A stretch of 64,000 nt of DNA from Luscinia megarhynchos (taxonomy: Eukaryota; Chordata; Aves; Passeriformes; Turdidae): assembly GCA_034336665.1 (NCBI GenBank), contig CM067566.1:21248330-21312329 (forward strand), given 5' to 3'. Position numbers and translations under genes: made by a program. Below are positions 1 through 12,154 of the stretch, in pieces. The notes under the pieces were generated by a model. The model saw nothing but the letters and a program-made list of their open reading frames with translations, was not told the origin of the DNA and searched no databases. Each line of letters starts with the position of its first letter. Position 1 is the first letter of the stretch.

Positions 1-2995
1 TTATGAGATTGATTATAACGAAGTGAATGTGTTAATAATTTACTTTATAAAACTGGCTTTTCAAATGACAACAATTACAACAAATGCAGATTGCTTCCTT
101 GAGTGTCACACTTGCAGACAGAATTAATGAGTGACTCAATAACTCCTGTATTAACATAATAGGCTAGTTAGGCTAATTCACTGGAAAACTAGTATCAGTA
201 TATATTTTAAAATAGCATCATTCTTGGTGAAGGTATTTTATTAAGTGAAAGGGAATTAAGTTAAATCCCAGGTAAAAGTTCTTACTCATCTAATCCACTT
301 GTCTAGAGGTAGCCAGTCTCAATCCAAAGTAATATGAATTATTAATAAATAAATAAGGATCTGCTATCACAAAACCATGTGATGTGATCGTCACCAGGCC
401 AGAATATAATTTTCTTTTTTCTCACTGAGCATTTAAAATAATTCTCACCATGCTTTTTGGAACACAATTGACCAAAGCTAGGCAAACAAGTAAGGATAGA
501 TGTAGAATGCTCCACAAGCTCAAAGTAAATGAATATTCATTTATTCATATTCATTCTTTCAGTCCTCTGAAAATAAGGTCTATTTGAAAAGAAAATGATT
601 TTACCAAACTGCACAAAGTAGTATGCACATAAAATATCAATATATGAGGGAAGATTTCCATGTCAAAATATACTAATTTTTAATCTCCCTGGTTCTGAAT
701 GGAGTGTGTTATTGGTTGCTTATATCACAGCTGGTACCTTTAGGCCCCAGTGAGACTGAAATCCTACCTCCACAGACAGTTCTTGCTGCCAAAGGTTTAC
801 AATCAAAATAAACATGATTACTACAAGCACTGCAAAGATGAGTTAAGACTGTTAATTCTGGGTAAATTATATCCCATTTGGGAATGGGACCTGAATGTCT
901 TGCTACAGGGATTTTGCATATGAGATTGTCTAGTCACACCTACAATGGAAGGACAGAGCAAGACTGTGTATACCCTGATGCTCTTCTCAAATATCTCCAA
1001 TTCTTAAATTTGCTTAATAGCTTCAGGTCAATATTATAATATTTATGCTCTGTGTCAAATGCAATTTTTTCCCCCTGTATTTCCATGTTATTTTTTTAAA
1101 CTGCATGATAATATTGTCCAGCTGCATAGCATCATAATTTTTTCTAACGAATTAGGCACAAGACATTGGATTACTCATTTATGACGGGCTTAGTGAAGTC
1201 TAAATTTACTGCAAGGGGTGAAAAAAATAATTTCCCCCTTACCATGGCAATATGAAAGGTATATAACCTGATCTGAAACAGAAGTCTAAAATCTTAAAGG
1301 ATCTGGGTCAATCATGAGTTATATCCCAAAGGATAATGCTGTGACCTATGGAAACTCAATTTGTCAACTAAGTTGGAGCATATACTGTGGGATTTCATGT
1401 GAAATGTGTTAAAAATTCTTCCCCAAAGACTGAAACAAATGTGGTTATGATAACCAAAATCTTTACCTCTGATGCTTTTCATAAGGAATGAGAATTGTGA
1501 CATTCTAGCAAATTAAGGTGATCTTTTCTCATCCCACAAAAATACAAGCAGATATGATTTCTTTTGCCAAAAATCTAATTACAATTTTCAATTGTCCTAT
1601 TTCTGCATTCTGTTTCTTGTGAGACAAAAACTTACATAATATTAAACTGTGAAACAAAACACAGATCAGGTTCCAATAAAATTGCAATTGTATCACATGC
1701 ATCAAATAATACTGTAAGAAATTGTGCCTATAAATATCAAGTAACCTCAAAAATCACTCAGCTGCAGAAGCTTGGAAAAAAGACCACTGCAGTATGCTAT
1801 TTTTTCCCTCTCTATTCCTATCTGAGGCAGCTGCTGACCCATGTTGCTTTTTGTAGTTTTCCAAATGGCTTTTGCATAGGTCCAAGCTGCTTAGAAAATA
1901 AAAATCAGTGGCATTGAACATTATGCTATTTTGTGTGCTTATCACCAGAAAAGGTGTGAACCCGTGGTCAATGTAATTTTCCTCTACTATAGGTATTAGC
2001 TGAAATGACACAAGTCCAATATTAATGTTCAGTCTGACTAGCTATGGAAACAGCAATTGTATCACTAGAGAATGTACAGACTAAGAAACAGTTGGAACTA
2101 TGACATAAAAAAAGTCTGAACTAAGCAGAATTCATTTTAATGGGAAAGTAAGGATCACAACCATGATGAAAAGTAACTGTTTTCTGTACCCTTATTACAT
2201 GCTTCCTGAACTTTCAGTGGTTTCTGTTTCATCCCTGGAAAAAAGGGTTTTTGCAGCCATTCAAGCTGAATTAAACTTTGGGTAGTGAGTGGCAGACGAT
2301 GTTTCATTTCTGAAATAATTCTTAGTACCATTTCTTTCAAGACTCTCCATTACGCTGGGTCATATGACAGTAAAGAAGGTGCCTTAAATGCATTGTCTAG
2401 TCATAAAGAGTATCAGCCTGCCAGAGAAAAGTCTGAATTCCCTTGTAGTACAACATATTTCAAAATTGAGCTTTCTCAGAATAAATGTTCTATTACACAT
2501 ATATACTGGATACACTAAAAGAAGTTTTTATGTCTCCATGACACAGTCTTTTGAGATATATGTGCTCTTAGTTTTTGCAAACCTAAGGTAGCAGGGAATC
2601 AATTTTTCTTAAAATACTAGGGTTTTTTTCCTTGGAGGTTTAGGCAGATTTCTTTCTCCATATGAAGCCATCTCTCTGCCTGTTACTGCAAAGAGTGGTA
2701 GGGTAGCATCACACACTAAGAATTGTTGATGCATAGGCCCAGGATGAACTTCTGTTCAGACTCAGATGTTTACAGGCAGGTTTTTGGAATACATTATCTT
2801 TTGTTTCTATAATCAAATTTTATTTAACTTGTTTTTTATTATTGCAAAATTCCTGCAAAACTCAATAACCAACCTTGCGTGACAATAACATTTAAGAACA
2901 AGATGCTCAAATGGAAGTCCAGGGTCAGCATTAGCCCTTAGTAGATGAGCTACATAAGAAAATAACTTAACTGAAAAAGAAACTCAGAGCAGTGA
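1..2995. other. AT-rich non-coding stretch, nothing recognised
   Basis: No repeat family, RNA gene or convincing exon is visible. The open frames here are short (under about 90 codons), overlap one another on both strands and show no recognisable domain. Composition is AT-rich with scattered A and T runs, as expected for avian intergenic or intronic DNA. Confidence 0.6.
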
Positions 2996-2999
2996 AAGT

Positions 3000-3850
3000 T
3001 GGATGGGATCTCCTGAGATAATCAATTCCAACTCCCCTGCTCAACAGAGCCACTGACAGCAGGTTGCCCAGGGCAGTGCACAGATGGCTTTTGAATATCT
3101 TCAAGGGTGGAGACAGCACATCTTTGGGCAGCCATCTGGTGCATCAACCACTTCTCCCAGTTTCTATCATCAGCATACTCCTCCACTGAGGGTAACTCTT
3201 CCTTGCTCCAGACTTCGACTCTAGTTTCAGGGGCCTGAAGACCAGACATATCGATAGACTGAGGACAGGTGGCATTAGAAACCCTGTCCTTTTTCCATCT
3301 CCTTTGTCACCAGATCCCTTGTCCCATTGAACAGCAGATTTACAGTCTTCATCTCTTTTCTTTCTGCTAATATACCTATAGAAGCTTTTCTTGTTGTAGT
3401 TCACATCGACATCAACTCCAGATGGGCTTTAATTTTCCTCATCCCATCCCTCCATGCTTTGGCAGTATCCTTGGGGTTTTTTTCTGTGTCATTTTCTCCT
3501 GTTTTCAGCCCTATTATGCTTCTTTTTCATGTCTGTGTTTAGAAAAGAACTCCCTGTTTAACTGAGCTTGCAGGAGGTGATCCTTGAAAATAATCCAACT
3601 CTTCTGGATCTCCCTTTTTTCCACCCACAGCCAGAACTCCAGGCAATCCCACTGGTCTCTCACATCAGGAGTAGATCTCTCTCCCACCATCCTGCCCAAT
3701 CATTCCACATGAGCTTATATCCATCTCTCACACACCCCAGTCACTGAGCAACCAACCACATCTCCATAACCCAAATGAGATCATGGCCCTGTTGGTTCCC
3801 CATGCCCCATGCATTTGTGTATGGGAATTGATTGGTGTACAGTAATTTTC
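3000..3850 (-). mobile_element. CR1 LINE fragment, internally deleted (endonuclease-RT linker joined to 3' end)
   Basis: Read on the minus strand, this segment carries degraded CR1 ORF2 sequence. The end near 3850-3600 resembles the C-terminal part of the endonuclease domain. The part at about 3400-3190 is the linker before the reverse transcriptase, with recognisable pieces such as NKKSFYRYISRKK and GLQAPETRVEVWSKEELP. The reverse transcriptase itself is missing: near 3185-3140 the linker runs directly into a CR1 3'-terminal region (3140-3000), recognised by the antisense wording of CR1 tails (a gap of the 'gttgcccag' type and 'ttggatgggatctcctgagat'). Several stops and frameshifts break the reading frame, so it is dead. 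The terminal ATTCTRTGATT repeats are absent, so the 3' edge is also truncated or decayed. CR1 is a non-LTR retrotransposon; the internal deletion is read from the order of the parts. Confidence 0.85.
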
Positions 3851-5133
3851 TGCCATATCTGAGGGAAAAAATGGTTGGCTACAATACTTAGAAAGAAAAC
3901 TGTCTGCCTTGAATCCCTCAGGACGCCATTGGGAAGAACACTGCTCAAGTTTTTACAAAAATACACATATTTTGGAGGGCTGATGTAGTCAGACATAAAG
4001 ATGAATAGGTACTGCTTATCAATAAAAACTACTTAAATGCTAACTAAATTAAAATGAAAATTTCATTTCCAGGAAAACCATCTTGTCTTATTTTAAAACT
4101 CCTGAACAACAATTTGTGTCAGTGGCGTGACAACAAGATGAGGTACCATGTCATAGAACATGTTAATCAAACTCCATTTCTAATCAAATGAATTAAAAAT
4201 AGAATATATCTTAATAGCAAAATTGAAATTCTCTTGACTTCATTTTGCATACAGATGCTGAGTGCAGTAAGATTAGATTCAATTATTAATTTATTTTCAG
4301 CTTGGCTTTTATGGTCAAGATAGTTCCCTCCTCCCTCACCACATATGTTAGTTTTTTGCTTTAAACTACAGCCAATGTACAATGGACAGTGTGCCATTAT
4401 CCTCCAATATGGCTTGTGAGATTGTATGACTGGAAAGTAGTCCAGTTAATTTTACTGCAGTCTAAATCAGCAATAAAATAATTTCAGTCTCCTAATTTGC
4501 ACTCAAACCAGGACTTGAATTAACAGATAATTTGCCAATGCAACAATTTATATATAATTTTTTTTAAGATTCTAGCATGTGGCTCAGGTTGATGGACTTA
4601 GAATTACATTGTCAAAGTTTGTCTTGGCCAGTCCTATCAGCATTCTGTACTAAGATATCCATTCACAATCAGTATTTATAGAAAAGAAAACATCCAGATT
4701 ATTTTCCTATAACCATTAAAAAAGCTAATGGAGATATACATAGGGCAACTTGGCTTAACAGCAAAAATGTAAGTGCAATTCAAATATTGCTCTAGCCGAT
4801 GCACCAGGATGAGCAAATATGTAGACTTTTCTTTGTAACTGTTATTGAAATTAATATTAAAAAATTACAGACACAACAATCTTTTCTGTGCAGAATCAGA
4901 GATATCTGAGAATATTTATGTTGGAAGATATCTAAATAGAACTGAAAAGCTTTAAAACCTGTACTGTGATTTCTTTAAACAAACAATCCACAGACACTAG
5001 TTCATAACAAAGGTTCCTATACCACTTCTATTATCTCCATGTTTCCTCAGAGACACTAGGAGAGAACTATAACAACTCCTGGGTTGTGTGATGAAAACCA
5101 TCTATACAATCCGAAAACAAGAGTCCTTATACA
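3851..5133. other. AT-rich non-coding stretch, nothing recognised
   Basis: No gene or repeat family is visible between the two CR1 fragments. Open frames are short and lack recognisable domains. Confidence 0.55.
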
Positions 5134-5272
5134 GAATCATAGAATGATTTGAGAGGAATCTTTAGGGAGATGTATGTTGTCCAGCCTCCCTGCTGCGGGC
5201 AGGGACATCTTTCACTAAACGAGGTTGCTCAAAGTCCCATCTAACCTGACCTTGAACACAGTTCATGGCTTA
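5134..5272 (-). mobile_element. CR1 LINE 3' tail fragment
   Basis: The plus strand starts with AGAATCATAGAATGATTTG, the reverse complement of the CR1 3' terminus. It continues with the antisense CR1 3' UTR wording (cagcctccctgctgcgggcagggac, then gttgctcaaagtcccatctaacctgaccttgaaca). About 140 bp remain, so the copy is strongly 5'-truncated, the usual outcome of incomplete CR1 reverse transcription. Confidence 0.9.
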
Positions 5273-6603
5273 GCTACATAAAAAATTTATCACATACCAG
5301 TTTACAAATGGTAAATTTTAAGGTATGTAGTAGCAGTCTAGCACAAAAAAAACCACCCCAAAGTAATTGGAAGTACTTCAATCTACTATGAAAGATTATA
5401 AGAAACTTGAATTACTTGCACTTACCATTAACATTAGCAAATCCATATTTTCACGGTCCAGCTGCTGTGCAACATCCTTTTATCCACAGTAGCTTGTTTT
5501 TATATTATTTTGAAAACTTAGAAAAATTGTAAAATGTCTGTTTCTCCAGATGACAAACCATGAAAAAACTTTTTCATACTCTTAGACAGTTTGTATTGCT
5601 TAAAAGGTACTGAGTGCATTCTCTCCTATAAGTTCAGAGTGTTTCAGAAACAACAAAACTATGTCCTTATCAAATGGTCAGGAAGAAAGGATGAGTTCGA
5701 TTGGCATATTTAAAAGCTTTAATTAAACATATGTTAGCAATACCATACTTCAATGACTTCAGTAATTTCTTTTAAAATATGAATATAGACTGTTTGCAGA
5801 GTTGGCACAATTGGTTTTACTGAATTCATTCATACTAAGAAATATTTGAAAAATAGATAATTTTTTTCAGTTTTTGCAAGATGAAATTTATTTGTAGAAT
5901 GGAGTATTTATCATCTGGGTTTTTCTGTTTGTGGTTTCTATTTTCCAGTGCATAGAGTATCAACTCCTCATAAGAGTAACATATAAAGTTTTAAATCATT
6001 GTCAAACAAAGTGACACAATTAATCCTCAAGTATGATTTCTATCAAGTTGGTTTATAACCACATAGCCCCTGTATAGCAGATTTATAGTGTTTTGTGAAG
6101 GTGCCCTTGGACATCCTGATCCACTAACACCTAAAGACAAACCAGCTGTAAAACTAGATGAAGAAACTCCAAAAAAATTTATTGGAAGACAATAAACAAA
6201 TGAAAAAACAATGATGGTCCTACTCATGGAATAAATACTAACATATATTTGGTGTTTCTTAACCTAGTTTAAAAATTAAGTGCATATTTTAAAAGATTTG
6301 TTGTTCCAGAATCTGTTGTGAGAGATGGCATAATTATTGTAAATTTAGAGCCATTTCAGCTGACTAAAAACAGCTAGACCTTATTTTGCTCATTAAGAAA
6401 TAAACGGCAAGAGTCTTATTGGTGAGATGAGCCTCCAAACTGGATAAAAAATACAAATTAAATGCTTTCCTTCATTTGCAAAATATGTCACATATAGATA
6501 ACAAAGATATATGTCATATTCAGACAATTGTGTTACAAATTCAGAAATTAATAACATCATAATAACACTTTGTTCTTTACTTTGAATTCTCTGTCATCCT
6601 TCA

Positions 6604-6649
6604 ATCTATCCCCTCTCTCTCTCTTTCTCCCTCCCTTTTCCTTCTTCAG
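6604..6649. repeat. Polypyrimidine (CT-rich) tract ending in CAG
   Basis: About 44 bases are almost pure C/T, including (CT)n and CCCTCCC runs, and are followed directly by CAGG. This is a simple-sequence tract. Its shape also imitates a 3' splice acceptor on the plus strand, but no coding frame of note follows. Confidence 0.8.
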
Positions 6650-6844
6650 GCCTCTATGCAATATAATAAAAAATATATACATATAATCCTTCTACATATG
6701 CATTGTACATATATAGTAAAATAACAAGGTTCAGGGGAAAAAAAAGCATAATCATTAACCTAACTTTTATAAGAACTTGAAAAAAGTTTAAAATCTCCAC
6801 AATGTCCACAATCAACCATTAACAGTATTTTGTCCAATATAATT

Positions 6845-6870
6845 ACAATAATAATAATAATAGTAGTAGC
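6845..6870. repeat. (AAT)n / (TAG)n microsatellite
   Basis: A run of ATA-type trinucleotides (caataataataataa) passes into tagtagtagc. It is a short trinucleotide microsatellite with no apparent function. Confidence 0.8.
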
Positions 6871-8566
6871 AAATAATATGCCATGGATCAGAAAGTACCA
6901 ATGAACAAGAACTTCGTGTAAAGCAGATTTCCTCTTCCATTTCTTACTCCTTAGATCACTTTATTTCCTTGGGGAGTAATGCCTTTCATCACATACACAA
7001 TAGACTTCCTGCATAACATAGGTTAATTTCCTCGGTGATTTGTTCCTACTTGTGGGGATAATTAAACACTGAATCAAATGACTTTGGAATACGATGGTTG
7101 CCCTTCAGTTTAAGTTTTCAAAAGCAAAGTTGCTGTCTTTTTAAAGGATATGCTTTAACACAATATGTTAATGAATATCAGTGAAATATCATAGCCCAGG
7201 ATATGCAAAAGAAACCAGGCTAGTTCAGAAAACTTTCCGAAAAATGACAGACATCAATTTCAGCTTTAAAATTTCTTGAAGAGTAGCATGTACAGAGTAA
7301 ATACAGACCACTTACTATGACCTTGCAGACTACTCACTAACACACAGACCACATTTTCAGAATCAAAAATAGAGGTAACTTTAGCCCTCCGCATCACAAA
7401 ATCTGCCTGTGCCAATGGCAAGTGACAGAAAGATGCAAATGCCCTTCCTAATTACCAAATTAAATTATATACATCTGTGAAAATAAATTTCAGCGATATT
7501 TGGAGTATGTATCAGCACAGTTCCTTTGGACTTAGCTATTTAGTGCTCAACACCTGGTGTCTCTTGTTAATTTATATTGCTTAAGATTTCCCCCCCCTAA
7601 TTTGCATAAACCCATAAAGATTAAACTCTATATAATTATTGATTTTTCCTCTGGGCATGCATTTTTTCTTAGAAAAATACACATTTGATTTTCTTTTTAT
7701 CTTTTCTCTTATTTAATCCTCCTGATTTTTCTGTTTATGACTGAGATAGGTTTTTTTTCATATTAATGAAGATATAATTATCTCTGGATCCTCTAAACTG
7801 ATTTTGCTTCACACATAAAAATGAAACAAGTAAGACAGGAAAGGAAATAAGATATACTGTAAGAGCAAAGAAATAGAAAGGCAGCCCATAATAAAGGTGA
7901 AACAATAGTTTTCCTCAAGCTGAAATTTGACATTTTTAACATGAGTTTAGAGCCACCATCATTTAAATAATATTAATAATTAATAGACTTAAATGTTACA
8001 AAATGCTCTCCCACCATTTTTCCCTCAACACCATACTTGTGATTCTGACATAAAGTATAGCAGACTAAGGCCAGTATTGTTTTAGAACTTGCTTGCTGAT
8101 ATTTTACATTTATGTTTGAAATCATAGTATCATTTTTTGCAAAATATAAAGAAGGAATTTTCTCTCCAGTTTATACCATGATCTACTGTACCGAGAAACA
8201 CATTTCTTCCTGACAGCAATGGAAGTTGCAAGTTTTGTTAGATGTTGAACACTCTGGTAAGTTTATCTTGGTTGCTAGGTAATTGGGAATATATACATGT
8301 TAAAAACAAACAAAAGAAAAGCCCACAGCATTTGATGCCCCACTGGGGTAAATCAGTTCAACTTCACAATTTGAAATTCTAATCTGATGCTTTTCCTATC
8401 CTAGAACATTTAATATATGTTCAAAGGAATGCACCTTTGAGACAATTTTTCACGGACAGCAGTGCTGCTCATGAACAGCTTGCAGTGCTCCATATGGCAG
8501 AAGATATTGCCGGGCTCTTATATCACACATGCAGTTGTGGGGTATAGGAACAACACCTACTGCAGG

Positions 8567-8895
8567 CTATATTTAAGAGCATGAATCTGTGAAAGCAGCA
8601 GTCAAAGGAGTTTAACAGCTGTAAGAGCATGAGGATACCTTGTGGAACTGTCATATTTAAAAGAGGTGGAGAGTTAATGAAGGAATACCAGTATTTTGCA
8701 AACTGCAGCTATGTCAGGAGAAAGAAGTTATACAAGCAATACAGAGATGCAAAGCTGACCCACCTGCACCAGGTTAGCACATTACTGATACAAGTGGCTG
8801 CTTTGTTGAAAAAGAAATGTACACCAAAACAGGAGATTGTTGCCAAATTAATAATTAATTTTAAAGCAGTTTTATGCAATCAAGAAAAGGTATGA
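8567..8895 (+). other. Candidate unassigned coding exon (87 codons), weak
   Basis: An ATG at 8629 opens a frame of 87 codons to 8889, followed by one more codon and a stop at 8893-8895. The frame is also open upstream from 8593, after a stop at 8590. Three things make it stand out: TATATTTAAG at 8568-8577, TATA-like and about 60 bp before the ATG; a donor-like AAG|GTATGA at 8889/8890, which would end the frame in phase 0 just before the stop; and a conceptual peptide that looks protein-like rather than low-complexity, with a basic segment (YVRRKKLYKQYRDAKL) and a hydrophobic helix-like part (VSTLLIQVAALL). No signal peptide, zinc-binding set or known domain is recognised. The sequence around the ATG is a poor Kozak match. 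A chance frame of this length is quite possible in 64 kb. I do not know a homologue and infer no function. Confidence 0.2.
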
Positions 8896-11400
8896 TTTAG
8901 CAAAGAGCATTTTTACCATTTTAGTTTCCAGACAAGGCAGAATCAACCCCTATATTTTGTTAAAATCATGACAGAAGTTTTCCCATCTGCTTTTAACACA
9001 TGTGGAATACTAGCTTCACATATTTCCAGAATTCATCATTATAATATGAAGAGGCACGCAAACACTTTCCACTGAAATTGCCCGTGGAGGCATGCTCTTT
9101 AGAGCACAAATAGAAGTCACCTAGTGCAAAAGCAGCAGTTTCAAGGAAAACGTTTGTACTTCACATTACAAAGTATAGCTCAGTTTTAAGCTGTTGATGG
9201 TGCAAGACAGATAGAGCTGAAAGATCTTGCTCCAAAGCCAGGATCCAGTTAATGCCAGGAATTATCACTATCCTGTAGTTTTCATTCATCCCTGATTGGC
9301 AACTATGACATCTCTCCTGAGATGTGAAGATGACTAGTCACCTTTGTCTGGCAGAAAAATAGTGCAGTCGTCATCTGGTGGAATCACGGTAAAGATGAAG
9401 TTTCACAGAGTAAATTTACTGTCTTTGACCAGAGTACTTGGTCAAAGCTCAGGGCACTGTGTATTGATTCTGTGAGGAGGAAGGTGGTGATGGAGTCAGA
9501 TGTCTTTGATGTCATCTGTTTACTTTCAAAGAACGAGCAAGCTTCTGAACCTCTGCAGAAAGCAAACAGCAGTTTCCTTGATCATTCTACCAAAAATCCT
9601 TCAAGCTGGCACCTAGAGCAAATTTTCTTTCTTAGATGTAAACATTTATCAGGTGGAAGAGGATAAATAACTCAACACCCTTTCTGGGTCTAATTTCTGT
9701 GAGTTTACAACTCTTAGCGCCATTCTCCTTTACCTTACTGTATATCATGTTTCCTCTCTTAGGCATTTGTTTTTTTCAGGTATACAGGTCTACATTCAAA
9801 GCTTCATATAGAGGAGGAAATATGTATTTATTAGTCCATTAATGTTTTGTTAAACACAGAAGGTGAAGCTTGTATTTTTTCATCTAAGTATTTTTTAAAA
9901 TAAGCTTGAATAATTTCTCATAATACTCAAGAATGGTAGTTACATCTCCTTTCTGAAAGACTACATTGAATTCCTAACACTTATTTCTAGTGCTAGCACA
10001 CAGGAAAAGACTATGTTTAAATGCTAAGGGAATACATGCATTAATCAATCAGTTTTCAGTTCTGATGTTAAATCAAAAAAGAACACTGTAATTACTCCGG
10101 GATCAGAGGCAGCACTCACCCCATTTGTTACTACCTAGCCCCCAGCAAGCATCTGTTGTTCTCTGCTCCAAGCATGGGTGAATACCAGCAGGTACTCTAA
10201 GACTGACTTTTTGATTTGTGCATGGCAAGATGGTATGGAACCAGTGTCATAGATCTCTGCTTTGTTGGCTCCACCTCTCTGAGGTATGGAGTGTCGAGTG
10301 GATAATTAGCCCTTGCTAGGCAGTGAAGCTGCAAAAGGGTATCAGACAATCCCCACAAGCAGATGTACTGACACTGCATTTGGGTAGCTGAAGACAAGTA
10401 AAGAGAAGGCACGTTGGATAAAATCTTGATTTTTATTTTAATCTCTATTGTTACATATCAGCAATCTCATACCTTCTGAGCCTAACTTACTTTACTGATC
10501 TGAATAAAGAAATTTGTACAGAGCTGCTTGAGAACCATGGGTGTTTAATGTCCTTTCCTTGCAACACAGCGTGTTTGAACAAACCATGAAAATCTGAACC
10601 ATATTAAATTCAGACTGCAATATGCCACACTGTATGTCTGCTCGCATCTTACATCAGTGAGGCAAACTTGGAAGACAGTGGAGACCCCTGGCATGAAGAA
10701 AAAATGGGGATAAAAAGAATATTGCCACAAATCCTGTATCCTTATAATCTCCTATTGTTTTATGGTCACCAGGAAATTTGTGACACTATTTGTGAACTGA
10801 ATAAATACCCTGTTGTTCAAAGAAACAGAATATCTGGAATGGCAATTTATTTTCAGGGGTGCAATTGCAAGTGGTTTGCAAGTGCAATGCCTCTTTGGGA
10901 GGCAGTGTACTTGCAAAAAGGTTAGGTTTTCTTGTTTGCTTTTTTTTTTTAAATAAAGGGTTGTAGTATAGCAGCTTCTTTATCAAACATATTAATTCAG
11001 CTACTGCACAGTATTTGCTTTTTACATTAACAAAGTCTTAAGACAGAAAGCAACCCAAATGATACACTCACTCAAATGGCACTATAAAAAAATATATTAC
11101 TTTGTGCCCTCTTCAGAAAAGGCACTCCACCGCTAAAATGAAATATGACATTTTTTCTTTAAAATCAAGATGTAAATAGATCAAGAGACAAAGTCAATTT
11201 TTGTCTTTGTCCTGTGGTTCCAGAAAAGCTTGCACCATTTAATGGTGGTAGCTACAGTAAAAGCCTTGAGTTTAATTCTACCTCTTAAATTGCACCAGGC
11301 ACGAGCACTGGGAAGATAAGAAAGCTGCACTAAGCTCGAGTGCTGATTCTGCAGAGAAAAGATTTCGGAGTGTTTTTCTTTCTCCCCCACCCCCACTGCT
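8896..11400. other. Non-coding stretch, nothing recognised
   Basis: Mixed composition, slightly less AT-rich around 10100-10420. No repeat family, RNA gene or convincing exon is seen. Open frames at 9472-9666, 10197-10412 and 10668-10925 show no domain, and some overlap frames on the opposite strand. Confidence 0.5.
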
Positions 11401-11427
11401 GCCGGTGTGAGGAGCCAGAGGCCTCAG

Positions 11428-11645
11428 TCTGTCTGTGTGTCTGTGTCTGTGTGTCTGTGTGTCCATCCATGTCTCTGTGTGTGTGTGTGTCTGTGTCTGT
11501 GTCTGTGTGTCTCTGTGTGTGTGTCCATCCATGTCTGTGTGTGTCTGTCTGTGTCTGTGTGTGTGTCTGTGTCTGTGTGTGTCTGTGTGTCCATCCATGT
11601 CTGTGTGTGTGTGTGTGTCTGTGTTTCTGTCTTTGTCTGTCTGTG
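11428..11645. repeat. GT-rich microsatellite, (TG)n(TC)n with tgtccatccatg interruptions
   Basis: The plus strand consists almost wholly of TGTGTC/TGTCTG units. It is interrupted three times by the same GTCCATCCATGTCTGTGTG block (near 11460, 11523 and 11590), a higher-order period of roughly 63-67 bp. Alternating purine-pyrimidine TG tracts of this kind can adopt Z-DNA (general knowledge). It lies at the left edge of the CpG island. Confidence 0.95.
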
Positions 11646-12112
11646 AGTGCCGTCCGAGCAGCGGGTCGTGCGCGGTGCTGTCTGTGTGTCTCTACCTGTC
11701 TGTGTGTCTGTCTGTCCGTGGGTGTCCCCAGCAGCGGGCCGTGCGCGATGCTGTCTGTGTCTGTCTGTGTCTGTGTGTGTCTGTCGTCTGTCTGTGTGTC
11801 TGTCTGTGTGTCTCTGTCTGTGTCTGTGTGTCTGTGTGTCCGTCTGTCGGTCCGTGCCGCCGCCAGCAGCGGCCGTGTTCCGCGCTGTCTGTGTGTCTGT
11901 GTGTCTCTATCTGTGTCTGTGTGTCTCTATCTGTGTCTGTGTGTCTGTGTGTCCGTGTGTCCGTCTGCCGGCCCGTGCCGCCGCCAGCAGCGGGCCGCGC
12001 TCCGCGCTGTCTGTGTGTCTGTGTGTCTCTATCTGTGTCTGTGTGTCTGTGTGTCCGTGTGTCCGTCTGCCGGCCGGTGCCGCCGCCAGCAGCGGGCCGC
12101 GCTCCGCTCTCC
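11646..12112. repeat. Composite minisatellite: GC-rich cassettes alternating with GT-rich spacers
   Basis: Five related cassettes of about 33-36 bp, each containing AGCAGCGG(G)C/TCGTG or AGCAGCGGGCCGCGCTCCGC, start near 11648, 11721, 11854, 11975 and 12077. They are separated by TGTCTGTGTGTC-type spacers. The core GCCGCCGCCAGCAGC starts at 11856, 11977 and 12079, giving periods of 121 and 102 bp. The longer period is explained by an extra 20 bp spacer unit (gtctctatctgtgtctgtgt). The last three copies are the most alike, including GTCCGTCTGCCGGCC before the core, so they probably duplicated most recently. The final cassette passes into single-copy GC-rich DNA, so the array has grown out of the edge of the CpG island. 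Confidence 0.9.
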
Positions 12113-12154
12113 CCGGGCGCCATCCCGGCCCCGCTCCGCCTCAGGCGCGGGGCT

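Larger units (their letters stand above)
5273..8560. other. AT-rich non-coding stretch with simple repeats only
   Basis: No gene or interspersed repeat is recognised. The stretch contains a pyrimidine tract (6604-6648) and a short AAT repeat (6845-6870), listed separately, and a poly-C run near 7591. Confidence 0.55.

Noticed and set aside
11428..12112. CRISPR-like or telomeric repeat array
   Set aside because: Spacers are not unique sequences and the unit is not TTAGGG. The array is a microsatellite/minisatellite composite in vertebrate DNA.
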